From Alphaproteobacteria bacterium (lineage in GTDB: Bacteria > Pseudomonadota > Alphaproteobacteria > DSM-16000 > Inquilinaceae), in NCBI GenBank assembly GCA_028281925.1, contig JANQIX010000064.1, positions 1-64,000 of the forward strand: a DNA stretch of 64,000 bases, written 5' to 3'. The position numbers and the translations under genes were made by a program. Within the stretch, counting starts at the first letter, position 1. Every line of letters begins with the position of its first letter. The notes beneath the pieces are model-generated. The model saw only the letters and a program-made list of their open reading frames with translations. It was not told the DNA's origin and searched no databases. Shown here in pieces: positions 45,532-54,817 of the stretch.

Positions 45532-47112
45532 TTAAGACGCATCGAAGCTGAACGGGACGTAGTGATAGAGCCAGGTTTCCGACAGCGTCTGTTCGCCGAG
45601 GCGCAGAAAGCAGCGCAGATCCACCGGTTCCGGTCCGTCGACCGCGAGGTCGAAAACGGCGCGCCAGCGTGTGGTGTCGACGATCTGCACCGCATAGGCC
45701 TGGGTCACGGCACCGCGGGACGCCGTGACAATGGGCAGCACGTCGAAGCTGCGCGGCAGCGTCTCCAGCGCGCCGCCGAGGAAGTCGACGACGAACTTCT
45801 TCACGTTCTCCGGCCGCGGCTGGCCGGGCACACCGCCGCGCCCCAGGCGTGTAGACACCACGCGGGCCACCGACCGCGGCGGAAAGGGCTCTTCGGCCAC
45901 CCAGTGCAGGCGATAGGCGAAGGCCCAGTCGCTGCCCGCCGTGACTGGCGTCTCCGGCACCCAATAGGCGCCGATATTGTCGTGGATCTCGTCGTCCGTC
46001 GGCAGCTCCAGCAGGTGCACGGCGCCCGGGCCCCAGTCGTGCAGCGGCTCGACCCAGACCGAGGGGCGGCGGTCGTAGTAGACGCCGTCATCCTCGTAGT
46101 TGGCGAAGGCGCGGTCACGCTGCAACAAGCCGAAACCGCGCGGATTGGCGTCCAGGAACGCGCTGGTGCGCGCGGCTGACGGGTTGTCCAGGGGCCGCCA
46201 CAGGCGCTCGCCCTCGCCGGTCCAGATCGCCAGACCGTCGCTGTCATGCACCTCCGGCCGCCAATCGGTGGCCCGGTGGCGATTATTCTCGCCATACCAG
46301 AACATGCTGGTCAGCGGCGCTATGCCGAGCTGCGTGATGTCGGTGCGGGCGAACAACTCCGCCCGCACATCCATGGTGATGGTGCCGTTGTTGACGACGT
46401 CGAACCGGTAGGCGCCGGCAAGGCTGGGCCCGTCCAGCAGAGCATAGATCGTGATCCCCGGTACGTTGGCAGCCGGCCGCTCCAGCCAGAACTTGATGAA
46501 CTGCGGGAATTCCTCTTCGACCGGCAGGCCCGTGTTCACCGCGATACCGCGCGCGGACAGGCCGTACTGGTCCAACGGTCCGGCGCTGCGGAAATAGGAC
46601 GCTCCGAGAAACGACAGCCAGTCGCGCCCCAGATTGCCGCCGTCCATCAGCCGGAAGCCGGCAAAACCGAGATCGTCCGACAACACGCCGTCCAGCCCGG
46701 TGTCGCCGAAATCGAACAGGTCGCGCGAATAGAGGATCTGCTGTGCCTGCCCGGCCTCGACCACATGGATCTCGACAGGTTCTTCGAACCAGCGGCCAGG
46801 GTGGAAGAATTGCACTGGATAGGGCGCGGTATCTTCGGCCCATAGCGTTGCCGAGGAGCGGAAGCGGATCTGCTGGTAGCGGTCGTATCCGATCGTTTCC
46901 AGGATCTCGCGCTGGCGGACCACCGGCGGCTGATGCGGGCTGGCGGCCCGTCCTCGCGCCTCGGCCCGGACGATGTCGAAATCAAACGGCGTGGCCGGAC
47001 TGAATCTGAGTTCCTCCGCCCTTGCCGGCCTAGCGCGCGATCCCACGGCGCCGAAAAGGCCCGCCGCCGCGGCCGCCATCAGCAGATGCCGTCGTGAGTA
47101 GCCGGTATTCAT
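45532..47112 (-). CDS. opgD: Periplasmic glucan biosynthesis protein, OpgD/OpgG family (Tat-exported)
   Basis: This 526-residue protein has a twin-arginine signal (SRRHLLMAAAAAGLFGAV) and an MdoG domain: FDFDIVRAEARGRAASPHQPP, IRFRSSATLW, DSDGLAIWTGEGERLWRPL and FVVDFLGG. OpgG/OpgD make or shape osmoregulated periplasmic glucans. The Tat signal fits OpgD. ATG 47112 was chosen for the signal peptide; a start 13 codons earlier is possible. The upstream intergenic region is AT-rich. Confidence 0.9.
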   Translation of the reverse strand: MNTGYSRRHLLMAAAAAGLFGAVGSRARPARAEELRFSPATPFDFDIVRAEARGRAASPHQPPVVRQREILETIGYDRYQQIRFRSSATLWAEDTAPYPVQFFHPGRWFEEPVEIHVVEAGQAQQILYSRDLFDFGDTGLDGVLSDDLGFAGFRLMDGGNLGRDWLSFLGASYFRSAGPLDQYGLSARGIAVNTGLPVEEEFPQFIKFWLERPAANVPGITIYALLDGPSLAGAYRFDVVNNGTITMDVRAELFARTDITQLGIAPLTSMFWYGENNRHRATDWRPEVHDSDGLAIWTGEGERLWRPLDNPSAARTSAFLDANPRGFGLLQRDRAFANYEDDGVYYDRRPSVWVEPLHDWGPGAVHLLELPTDDEIHDNIGAYWVPETPVTAGSDWAFAYRLHWVAEEPFPPRSVARVVSTRLGRGGVPGQPRPENVKKFVVDFLGGALETLPRSFDVLPIVTASRGAVTQAYAVQIVDTTRWRAVFDLAVDGPEPVDLRCFLRLGEQTLSETWLYHYVPFSFDAS

Positions 47113-47386
47113 GATGAACTGCCCAAGTGCTTCGGGAAGGTTTTGCATCAAGTCTCACGCAGAAAATCTGGTGAATCCATGGCAATTCATCAATACCTCG
47201 CAAAACACGCATCGATACTCGAGTATACTTCGTATATTTTCGTCAACATTGAAGCATATTCATCTTGAAAATCTTGGTTCGATCTGCGGCTAGCGGATGT
47301 GCCGGCCGAAACCTTGGTCGGACGACCGACCTTGCTGGCCGGCGGCGTCAGGGCTAACTGATGAATCCGAACGGGGGGAGGAAGCG

Positions 47387-48619
47387 GTGATCAGGGCTCT
47401 TGCAGTTGCCGTGTCGATGCTCTGTGTGGGTGTCGCACAGCCGGCGCATGCCGTCGACCAGACGCCGGGTCAGCGGTTCGAGGTGCGGGTCGAAGACCTG
47501 CCGCCGCCCTTCCACAGCCAGTCCGTGTCGAACGGTCCGGAGCGAGTGCAGCGGCCGTCGGGCACGACCCTGGCGGTGCCCGCTGGATTCACGGCGACGC
47601 TGTTCGCCGAGGGCCTGGCACAGCCGCGCGAGATGGAGGTGCTGCCGAACGGGGACGTATTGCTCTCCGAGCCTTCGGCCGGCCAGATCACGCTGCTGCG
47701 CGATGCGGACGGCGATGGACGGGCGGAGACGGTGACGGCTTTCGCCACCGACTTGGCTGCCCCCTACGGCATGGCGTTCAGACCTGACGGCGTGTACGTC
47801 GCCGATCTCAGGGCCGTGTGGCGGCTGGTCTACCGCGCCGGTGCCACGGAAGCCGCCGGGCCGCCACAGCCGGTCACGCCGCCTGGGGCACTGGGCAATG
47901 CCGGCGGCCATTGGACGCGCAATCTGGTGTTCCACCCCAATGGCGGGCGCTTCTATGTGGCCGTGGGCTCCCGCGGCAATATCGAGGTGGAGGCGGAGCC
48001 GCGGGCGACGATCCAGGAATTCCGCGTCGACGGCAGCGGACAGCGCACCTTTGCCGCGGGCCTGCGCAATCCCGTGGGCATGGCGTTCTATCCTGGCACC
48101 ACCGACCTCTACACGGTCGTCAACGAACGCGACGGCATGGGCGACCGGCTGGTGCCCGACTATTTGACCCGCGTGGCGGCCGACGGCTTCTACGGCTGGC
48201 CCTATGCCTATCTGGGTGCCAACCCGCAGCCGGGACTGGCGGACCAAAGGCCGGACCTGGTCGATGCCACGATCGTGCCCGACCTCTTGTTCGAAAGCCA
48301 TTCGGCGCCCATCGGGCTCACCTTCTATGACGGCGACCAGTTCCCGCCGGACTATCACGGTGACGCGTTCGTGGCGTTGCGCGGATCGTGGAACCGGTCC
48401 GACCCGATCGGCTATGCGATCGTGCGGGTGCCGTTCGAAAACGGCCGGCCCGCCGGCTGGTACGAGATCTTCGCCAGCGGCTTCCGCGTCGGCGGAGCTG
48501 GTCGCGCCCAGGTCTGGGGCAGACCCACCGGCGTCGCCGTTGCCGCCGACGGGGCGTTGCTGGTGGCGGACGATACCGGCGGGACCGTGTGGCACATCGC
48601 ATTCACGGGCCCGCGATAA
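47387..48619 (+). CDS. Secreted PQQ-dependent sugar/sorbosone dehydrogenase-like beta-propeller
   Basis: This 410-residue protein has a signal peptide (ALAVAVSMLCVGVAQPAHA) and a six-bladed COG2133-type propeller: FTATLFAEGLAQPREMEVLPNGDVLLSE, NAGGHWTRNLVFHPNG, GLRNPVGMAFYPGT, and a closing GVAVAADGALLVADDTGG. Relatives use PQQ to oxidise aldoses or sorbosone; the substrate is not known. The start is a GTG at 47387 with GGGGGAGGAAGC upstream. It is divergent from opgD across about 270 bases. Confidence 0.88.
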   Translation: MIRALAVAVSMLCVGVAQPAHAVDQTPGQRFEVRVEDLPPPFHSQSVSNGPERVQRPSGTTLAVPAGFTATLFAEGLAQPREMEVLPNGDVLLSEPSAGQITLLRDADGDGRAETVTAFATDLAAPYGMAFRPDGVYVADLRAVWRLVYRAGATEAAGPPQPVTPPGALGNAGGHWTRNLVFHPNGGRFYVAVGSRGNIEVEAEPRATIQEFRVDGSGQRTFAAGLRNPVGMAFYPGTTDLYTVVNERDGMGDRLVPDYLTRVAADGFYGWPYAYLGANPQPGLADQRPDLVDATIVPDLLFESHSAPIGLTFYDGDQFPPDYHGDAFVALRGSWNRSDPIGYAIVRVPFENGRPAGWYEIFASGFRVGGAGRAQVWGRPTGVAVAADGALLVADDTGGTVWHIAFTGPR

Positions 48620-48687
48620 GCGGATCTTAACGCCCCTGCGCGTAGGATCACGGGTAAGACGCGGGTCCACGACACGATCGGGCTTCG

Positions 48688-48927
48688 ATGCAGATCCCCA
48701 CAGCGACCAACCTGCTGCACGCGCTTTCCGATTTCGGGCAGGGTTTTGCTGCGCGCGCGATCGATGCCGCCGCAGAGACGCGGTCAACAGCCGAGCCGAC
48801 GGTCGAGCCCCAGACGCGCGGTGCGGTGTTTGCGCTTGGCGCAGGCAACGAGACGGATGGCGGTTTCCAGAAGCCGCCGCCGGGTCAGCCGTTCCGCCGC
48901 GGCATGTATGTCGACATGCTGGTATAG
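48688..48927 (+). CDS. Small protein of unknown function
   Basis: This 79-residue protein has a helical N-terminal half (ATNLLHALSDFGQGFAARAIDAAAE) and a C-terminus RRGMYVDMLV, an ending seen in small alphaproteobacterial proteins. No signal or membrane span. It follows the dehydrogenase gene by 68 bases and converges on the antiporter gene. I do not recognise the family. Confidence 0.5.
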   Translation: MQIPTATNLLHALSDFGQGFAARAIDAAAETRSTAEPTVEPQTRGAVFALGAGNETDGGFQKPPPGQPFRRGMYVDMLV

Positions 48928-48964
48928 AGCGCCGCTGAGCTAGATCCCCTTCGCCAGAGCGCGA

Positions 48965-50683
48965 TCACGTTACAAGCTCTCTCTGCCCTTCCGGGTCCAC
49001 GAATTCGGCCGGCGGCGGTGCGGCGCCTTCCAGCACCAGGCTCGCGGCCTGCGAGGCGGCATCGCGGAACGGCAACAGCACCAGATCGGCGCCTGCCTGC
49101 TGCAGCAAGGCTGCCGTCGCCTCGCTGTGCGCCGCCACGGCAATGCGCCCCTGGTAGCCGGCGTCGCGCAGCGACGGGATGAACGACTGCCGCAGATCGT
49201 CATGGGTGACCCCGGTATCGTGCTCGGGGACGGCCGCCACCGCCCAGCGCACGCCGCCAAAGGGTAGATGGGCCAGGAATTCCGGATCCGTCGCATCGCC
49301 GAACAGCACATCGACCCCCTGCTCTCTGGCATGGCGGATCGCGATGGGATTGAAGTCGACCCCAAGGACGCGTTGCCCCGCATCCCCCAGTTCCCGCGCG
49401 ATCGCCGAGCCATACCGGCCGAGACCGAAGATCACGACGTCATAGCCCGTGCCATCCGGCTGCCAGGCATCCTCCTGCCGTCCCGACGACCGGCGCTCGA
49501 ACAGGCCGAGCATGGGCTCCAGCCTGGCGTAGAGCTGGTGGGAATAGGTGATCATGTAGGTCGACACGGCGATTGTGATCAGCCCGACCAGCGTGACGAG
49601 GCCCAGCGCATCCCCTGCCACATGACCGATGCTGACCCCCATGGCCATGAAGATCAGTGAGAACTCGCTGATCTGGGCGACGGTGAGGCCGGCAAGGAAA
49701 CCTGTGCGCTTGCGGTAGCCCATGGCCCCCATGATCGCGAGCACGATCAACGGATTGCCGATAAGGACGAAGAGGGAGAAGACGATTGCGGCGACGATGC
49801 TTGCGCCTAAGACCGAGAGGTCGAGGGACGCGCCCAGCGCGATGAAGAAGAACAGCAGCAGGAAGTCCCGTAGGGAGGCCAGCCGTGCCGCAATCGCCTC
49901 GCGAAACGGTGTGGAGGCAAGCGACACGCCGGCCAGCAGCCCGCCGAGTTCCTTGCCGAAGCCGAAATAGTGGCCGAGCGCGGCCAACAGCGCCGCCCAG
50001 CCGATGGCGAACGAGACCAGAAGCTCCGGCGCGCGCGACAGGCGCTCAACCAGTGGATTGGCGAGATAGCGGATGAACAGGCCGACGGCGACCAGCATCA
50101 GTGCGCCATAGCCAAAGATCAGCAGGATCTCGGTCCATGCGGAGTCACTGGCGGTGCCGACGCCGACTGCGGACAGCACGATCATGGCCAGCACCACCGC
50201 CAGGTCCTGCACAATAAGGAAGCCGAGCGCGATGCGGCCGTGCAGCGAGTCGATCTCGCGTTTGTCGGAAAGCAGCTTCACGATGATGATGGTGGACGAG
50301 AATGTCAGCGCCACAGCGACATAGATGCTTGTGACCGGGTCGAGCCCGAGGCCAAGGCCGATCAGGAACCCGAAAACGGTGGTAAAGGCCACCTGCCCCA
50401 GCCCGGTCATCAAGGCGACAGGCCCGAGCGTGCGCACCAGATTGAGGTCGAGCTTCAGCCCGACCAGAAACAGCAGCACGGCGATCCCGAGTTCCGCCAA
50501 GAGGTCGATATGCTCGTCCGACCGCGCGATGTCGAGCACCGACGGGCCGGCGAGAACGCCGACGGCAATGAAGCTGACGATCAGGGGCTGGCGCAGCAGC
50601 AGACCGACGAAGCCGGTCGCCGCCGCCAGCACCAGCAGGGCCGCAATCTCGTAGAAGATATAGCCGCTGATAGCCTCTAGCAT
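48965..50683 (-). CDS. Kef/YbaL-type monovalent cation:proton antiporter with TrkA-N domain
   Basis: This 572-residue inner-membrane protein has about 12 helices of the CPA2 family (LIVSFIAVGVLAGPSVLD, LFLVGLKLDLNLVRTLG, FSSTIIIVKLLSDKREIDSL) and a cytoplasmic TrkA-N domain (VVIFGLGRYGSAIARELGD with the GxGxxG nucleotide site). It likely exports potassium or sodium in exchange for protons. The ATG at 50683 starts the first helix; 13 upstream codons are unlikely. Confidence 0.92.
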   Translation of the reverse strand: MLEAISGYIFYEIAALLVLAAATGFVGLLLRQPLIVSFIAVGVLAGPSVLDIARSDEHIDLLAELGIAVLLFLVGLKLDLNLVRTLGPVALMTGLGQVAFTTVFGFLIGLGLGLDPVTSIYVAVALTFSSTIIIVKLLSDKREIDSLHGRIALGFLIVQDLAVVLAMIVLSAVGVGTASDSAWTEILLIFGYGALMLVAVGLFIRYLANPLVERLSRAPELLVSFAIGWAALLAALGHYFGFGKELGGLLAGVSLASTPFREAIAARLASLRDFLLLFFFIALGASLDLSVLGASIVAAIVFSLFVLIGNPLIVLAIMGAMGYRKRTGFLAGLTVAQISEFSLIFMAMGVSIGHVAGDALGLVTLVGLITIAVSTYMITYSHQLYARLEPMLGLFERRSSGRQEDAWQPDGTGYDVVIFGLGRYGSAIARELGDAGQRVLGVDFNPIAIRHAREQGVDVLFGDATDPEFLAHLPFGGVRWAVAAVPEHDTGVTHDDLRQSFIPSLRDAGYQGRIAVAAHSEATAALLQQAGADLVLLPFRDAASQAASLVLEGAAPPPAEFVDPEGQRELVT

Positions 50684-50927
50684 CGTGCCCTGCCCCTCCG
50701 GCAGCCGCCTTGGCGCCGCCACCGCTCCCCCGCCGAAGGATCGACACTTCGGTGGCGCGATATTGACCGGCGCCTTCGGGGCTCACTGTCCCTCAGATGG
50801 GGGCGGGAGCCTTACAAATGAATGAGCAACAGCAGATAGAGCTAAACAAATACAACGCCCCTCGCCCGTGCTGACGCGGGCCGGGCGGGACCATGCTTGC
50901 GGCGCCTCTCGACAGCCACAGCCAAGG

Positions 50928-51884
50928 TTATGGCAAGCGACCTGCGCCGCTCGGTGTCGCAAGATCGGCCGGCGCCGCCGGACCAACCACCCTTCGAAGA
51001 CGCCAGGCGGGCCGCCACCCCGCTGCAAGCAGAATGCCGCAGGTGTCGAGCGCGATACCGCCCCAGATCGGTGCGTCCGGCCATTCACCCAGCGTCGGGA
51101 TCGCAACGACCGCGGCAAGGGCCGGCACGCCTGTAAGCACGGCCGCCGTCGACATCGGTCCGATCGACCGGACCGCAGTCGTGAAGCACAGCACGCCAAA
51201 GATGCCCGGCCCCAGCCCCTGGTAGAGGCCCTGAAGGAGGATCTCACAGATCGGTGCCGCAGCGACCGATTTGGGCAGGAACAGCAGATACACAGGCCCA
51301 AACCAGGCAAGGTTGACGATGGGGATGGAGACCATCGCCTGCAGCGGGGCCACACCCCACCGCTTCGTCGCCGTCAGATAGCCCGAGAAAGTGAGCGCCG
51401 CGCCCAGGAACAACAGATCGCCGATCCAGGCACTCTCCGCGTCCTGATGGGGATCGGGGCTGAAGGCAATAACGGCGCAACCGCTCAGGATCACCGCCAT
51501 GCCCAGGCATTTCCAGAGGCCGGGGCGGTCGTGCAGCCAGGCCCATCCCAGAACCGCGGCGAAGATCGGCAGCGCGCCATTCATCATGATGCCGGCATGG
51601 CTCGCCGGGGCATACTGCATGCCGGCAAAGGCAAACAGCGCGTAGGGTACACCCGGCCCAAGGCTGAGCAGACCCACCTTCCACGGCGCCAGAGCAGTCG
51701 GCCAGTGGCGTATCGCCAGCGGCAGCACGGCCAGCGACGCGACAAGGATCCTGAGCGCCGTCATGTCGTAGATGGTCAGCGTCTGCTGCACGCCCAGGCG
51801 CGAGATCACGACCCAAGCCGACCAGATCAGCAGGACGCCGAAGGCGGCGCACCATCCCACGGAGTGGCGGTATGACGACGGCAT
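50928..51884 (-). CDS. EamA family (DMT) permease
   Basis: This 318-residue inner-membrane protein has ten helices in two EamA repeats (GVLLIWSAWVVISRLGVQQTLTIYDMTALRIL and GDLLFLGAALTFSGYLTATKRWG). The basic C-terminus (WRPAWRLRRVVG) lies in the cytoplasm. Cargo unknown. The ATG at 51884 comes 16 bases after the methyltransferase stop, so the two are co-transcribed. A GC-rich hairpin (arms at 50864-50868 and 50877-50881) with a T-rich tail on the minus strand lies downstream. Confidence 0.9.
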   Translation of the reverse strand: MPSSYRHSVGWCAAFGVLLIWSAWVVISRLGVQQTLTIYDMTALRILVASLAVLPLAIRHWPTALAPWKVGLLSLGPGVPYALFAFAGMQYAPASHAGIMMNGALPIFAAVLGWAWLHDRPGLWKCLGMAVILSGCAVIAFSPDPHQDAESAWIGDLLFLGAALTFSGYLTATKRWGVAPLQAMVSIPIVNLAWFGPVYLLFLPKSVAAAPICEILLQGLYQGLGPGIFGVLCFTTAVRSIGPMSTAAVLTGVPALAAVVAIPTLGEWPDAPIWGGIALDTCGILLAAGWRPAWRLRRVVGPAAPADLATPSGAGRLP

Positions 51885-51900
51885 GACGAGGCCCAGGCCA

Positions 51901-52716
51901 CTATTTCCAGGCCACGGCGATGTGCGTTGCCTGCGGCACGGCCAGGCCATCGGCGTCGCGATAGGCTTCCAGGTCGCGTGCGATTTCGGCGACCAGCGTC
52001 GTCTGCGTGACGATATCGAGCGCGGCGACCTGCGGCCCGACCGGCGTGCTGGCCAGCGCCTGCGGGATCGAGATCTCCGGCGGCAGCATGCGGCGCGTGA
52101 TGACGGCGGCGGAAATGACGATGTCGCGGAAGCCGGCAGCGCCGAGCAGACGCCGCAATTCGCCCCTGTCCCCCAGCGCAAAAGGCGCATGCAGCCGCCT
52201 TGCCGCGCCTTCGCCGACATGGCGGGCAAGCGCCGCGGCCGCAGCGGTGTTCATCGGACTGAGGTCGATCGACTGCCACACGCAGAGTGCCGCGATGCCA
52301 CCGGGCACCAGCACACGATGCATCTCCTCCAAGGCAGCGGATCGCTTTGGGAAGAACTGCAAGCCTTGCTGGCAAAGCACGACATCGAATGCGGCATCGT
52401 CGCACGGCAGGGCCGAAGCGTCGCCCTGACGCCAGTCCGCCCTGACGCCGCCGACAATCGGCTGACGCCTTGCGACCGCCAGCATGCCGTCATTGAGATC
52501 CACGCCCACAATCTGGCCCTTGGGACCGACTATGGGCGCCGCCATCCGGCCGACGATGCCCGTGCCGCAGGCGACATCCAACACCCGATCACCCCAGCGA
52601 AGCGGTACGGCATCCAGGAATGTATGGGCCAGCGGCTCCAGAACGCTCGGCACCTGGAACCGCTCATAGGTTTCAGCGCCGGCCCCGCTCAACTGCCAGC
52701 CTTCGATCACGGTCAT
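51901..52716 (-). CDS. UbiE/type 11 SAM-dependent methyltransferase
   Basis: This 271-residue cytoplasmic enzyme has motif I VLDVACGTGIVGRMAAP, VGVDLNDGMLAVAR, DASALPCDDAAFDVVLCQQGLQF, and post-motif VPGGIAALCVWQS. It is a small-molecule methyltransferase; the acceptor is unknown. It heads a likely two-gene unit with the EamA permease. Confidence 0.9.
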   Translation of the reverse strand: MTVIEGWQLSGAGAETYERFQVPSVLEPLAHTFLDAVPLRWGDRVLDVACGTGIVGRMAAPIVGPKGQIVGVDLNDGMLAVARRQPIVGGVRADWRQGDASALPCDDAAFDVVLCQQGLQFFPKRSAALEEMHRVLVPGGIAALCVWQSIDLSPMNTAAAAALARHVGEGAARRLHAPFALGDRGELRRLLGAAGFRDIVISAAVITRRMLPPEISIPQALASTPVGPQVAALDIVTQTTLVAEIARDLEAYRDADGLAVPQATHIAVAWK

Positions 52717-52744
52717 GACACCGTTCCTTCTTCGCCAATCGGGC

Positions 52745-52781
52745 GGAAGGCCCGGGCGGCGGCAGCCTGCCCGGGCCTTCC
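52745..52781 (-). terminator. Hairpin after the rhodanese gene
   Basis: A perfect 13-bp stem (GGAAGGCCCGGGC with its complement, 11-base loop) lies 22 bases beyond the rhodanese stop on the minus strand and ahead of the methyltransferase start. There is no T-run. Confidence 0.6.
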
Positions 52782-52802
52782 ATTCCCGTCACCTGCCGGT
52801 GC

Positions 52803-53711
52803 TTAGCCGGCGTCCGCCGTCGCCCGCGGCAGATCGTCGGCAATACCCCATTCCGACCAGGACCGGTGATAGGTCCGTACCTGCGGATAGCCGAGCAAGC
52901 GAAGGGCGAAATAGGTGTGCGATGATGCCAGGCCGTTCTGGCAGTGCACCACGATGTTGCGGTCCGGCGTCACGCCAAGCGCCTCGAAATGCGCCCGCAG
53001 GGCGTCGGCCGACAGCATCGTCTTGTCCTCGTTGAGGTTCTGGCTCCACGGGATGTTGTGGGCCCACGGGATATGGCCCTGTTCGTAGAGCTGCGTCGGT
53101 CGCACATCGATCACCAGCGTGTTGTCGTCGTGCTGCCGCTCCAGGATCCAGTCGGCGGTGGCGTGGCGGCGGGGCGTCAGCGCCGGGGCGAAGGTCACCG
53201 CCCCCGGCTCCGCGTCATCCGCGCCGGTCTCGACCGCGTGGCCCGCGGCGACCCAGCTCTGGATGCCGCCGTTCAGCAGGCTCACATGCTGGTGCCCCAT
53301 GTACTCCAGCAGCCAGAACATCCGGGATGCGTGAAAGCCGCCGCGGCCGTCGTAGAGCACAACCTCGGTCTCCGGCGCGATGCCGAGAGCGCCGATCATC
53401 GCCGCCAGTTCCGCCGCCGGACGCAAGGCGCCCGCGATCGGCGAACTGGGGTCGGCCACGGCATCCGGCTCGATCTGCCGGGCGCCCGGGATGTGTCCTT
53501 CCGCATAGTCGGCGGCGGGACGGACATCGATGATCACGACGTCGCTCATATCGAGCGCGCGGATGTCGGCGGGAACGGCGTCGACAATGCCCGCAAGCTC
53601 GTCGACCGACACCAGCAAATGCGGGTTGGTGTAGGTTTCGGCATCAGCGGGCAGCGCCGCCATCGAGACGGCGACGGAGAGCGCGGCCGCCGTCAGACAT
53701 TTCGGCAACAT
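52803..53711 (-). CDS. Periplasmic thiosulfate sulfurtransferase (two rhodanese domains)
   Basis: This 302-residue protein has a signal peptide (CLTAAALSVAVSMAALPADA) and two rhodanese domains. The first (VVIIDVRPAADYAEGHIPGA, ending LYDGRGGFHASRMFW) lacks the active Cys, with an Asp in its place. The second (VIDVRPTQLYEQGHIPWAHN) has the active-site loop HCQNGLASS. It transfers sulfur from thiosulfate or a related donor in the periplasm. The ATG at 53711 begins the signal. Confidence 0.92.
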   Translation of the reverse strand: MLPKCLTAAALSVAVSMAALPADAETYTNPHLLVSVDELAGIVDAVPADIRALDMSDVVIIDVRPAADYAEGHIPGARQIEPDAVADPSSPIAGALRPAAELAAMIGALGIAPETEVVLYDGRGGFHASRMFWLLEYMGHQHVSLLNGGIQSWVAAGHAVETGADDAEPGAVTFAPALTPRRHATADWILERQHDDNTLVIDVRPTQLYEQGHIPWAHNIPWSQNLNEDKTMLSADALRAHFEALGVTPDRNIVVHCQNGLASSHTYFALRLLGYPQVRTYHRSWSEWGIADDLPRATADAG

Positions 53712-53769
53712 GACTGAACTCCTCAAGGAATGGATCGGTATGGGATAGGTTGCCATCTGAGGCACCGGT

Positions 53770-54429
53770 TCAGGCTGGCTGCGGGACGATGCGCAGATAG
53801 GGCTTCGGCGCCCGCCATCCGTCCGGGAACTTCGATCGCGCGGCCTCGTCGGACACGGCGGGGACGATGATCACGTCTTCGCCCTGCTTCCAGTTGACCG
53901 GCGTGGCCACCTGGTGCGAGGCGGTGAGCTGGAGGGAATCGATGACGCGCAGGATTTCGTCGAAGTTCCGGCCGGTGCTCATCGGATAGGTGACCATCGC
54001 TTTGATCTTCTTGTCCGGGCCGATGAGGTAGACGTTGCGCACCGTGGCGTTGTCGGCCGCCGTCCGCCCGTCGGCCGAGCCAGCGGCGTCCGCATCCAGC
54101 ATGCCGTAGAGCTGGGCGATCTCCAGCCTGGGGTCGCCGATCAGCGGATAGCTCGGCCGGTGGCCCGTAACTTCCAGAATGTCACCCAGCCAACGCGCGT
54201 GGTCGGCAACCGCATCGACGCTCAGGCCGATGACCTTGACGTTCCGCCTGGTGAATTCCGCTTCCAGGCGCGCCATGTAGCCCAGTTCCGTGGTGCAGAC
54301 CGGCGTGAAGTCCTTCGGATGAGAAAACAGAACGGCCCAGCCGTTGCCGATCCACTCATGGAAGTGGATGGTGCCCTGGGTAGTCAGTGCCGTGAAGTCT
54401 GGCGCAATGTCTCCAAGTCGCAATTGCAT
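53770..54429 (-). CDS. 1-Cys peroxiredoxin (Prx6 type)
   Basis: This 219-residue enzyme reduces peroxides. The catalytic motif FTPVCTTELG carries the peroxidatic Cys (C45). The later Prx6-type C-terminus is present (SHQVATPVNWKQGEDVIIVPAVSDEAA), and no resolving Cys is apparent, fitting a 1-Cys enzyme. The ATG at 54429 (MQLRLGDIAPDF) is the family start; the upstream open frame is shadow. It lies downstream of a 388-base intergenic region. Confidence 0.95.
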   Translation of the reverse strand: MQLRLGDIAPDFTALTTQGTIHFHEWIGNGWAVLFSHPKDFTPVCTTELGYMARLEAEFTRRNVKVIGLSVDAVADHARWLGDILEVTGHRPSYPLIGDPRLEIAQLYGMLDADAAGSADGRTAADNATVRNVYLIGPDKKIKAMVTYPMSTGRNFDEILRVIDSLQLTASHQVATPVNWKQGEDVIIVPAVSDEAARSKFPDGWRAPKPYLRIVPQPA

Positions 54430-54788
54430 CTTTTTTTGCTCCGTAGGCAGAGGTGCCTTGGCAATGCGTTTCAAGGCGGCCGACCCGGCCGCCGCAGTCC
54501 GCCCCCGACTGGGTGCCGGATGAGCGAACGCCGGGCCGGGTGACCAGCGAGGCGCTTGATGTAGGGAAGGCCGCATCCGGAAACCTGAAGAAATCAGACT
54601 GTTTTTATGAAGACTGCCACTGCTGTGTCTGAGGACGCACGGTGCAAGCCACATCCGGACATGACAGGTTACACGCGGCCGGTGCGATCTTTCGTTCCTC
54701 TCACCTGCGGGTAGGAACCGTTGGTTCCGGAGGCTGATTGGACCGAGATCTCGCATTACCGCTTGACGCGCGGTGTCATTCTTCCCAA
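54430..54788. other. Noncoding region with overlapping inverted repeats
   Basis: No gene is evident. Between 54694 and 54728 three elements, GTTCCT (54694-54699), AGGAACC (54713-54719) and GGTTCC (54723-54728), can pair in two exclusive ways; GGAACCGTTGGTTCC is a perfect 15-base palindrome. A TTGACG at 54763-54768 may be the -35 of the TetR promoter. The peroxiredoxin promoter must also lie here. Confidence 0.5.
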
Positions 54789-54810
54789 TTTCATAGCAAT
54801 CGATATGGAA
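54789..54810. promoter_or_regulatory. TetR operator upstream of its own gene
   Basis: TTTCATA-N8-TATGGAA, nearly symmetrical, lies 7 bases before the TetR ATG, overlapping the promoter or ribosome site. The spacer GCAATCGA is almost identical to that of the second copy at 55413-55434 (GCAGTCGA). Confidence 0.75.
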
Positions 54811-54817
54811 ACGGCTA

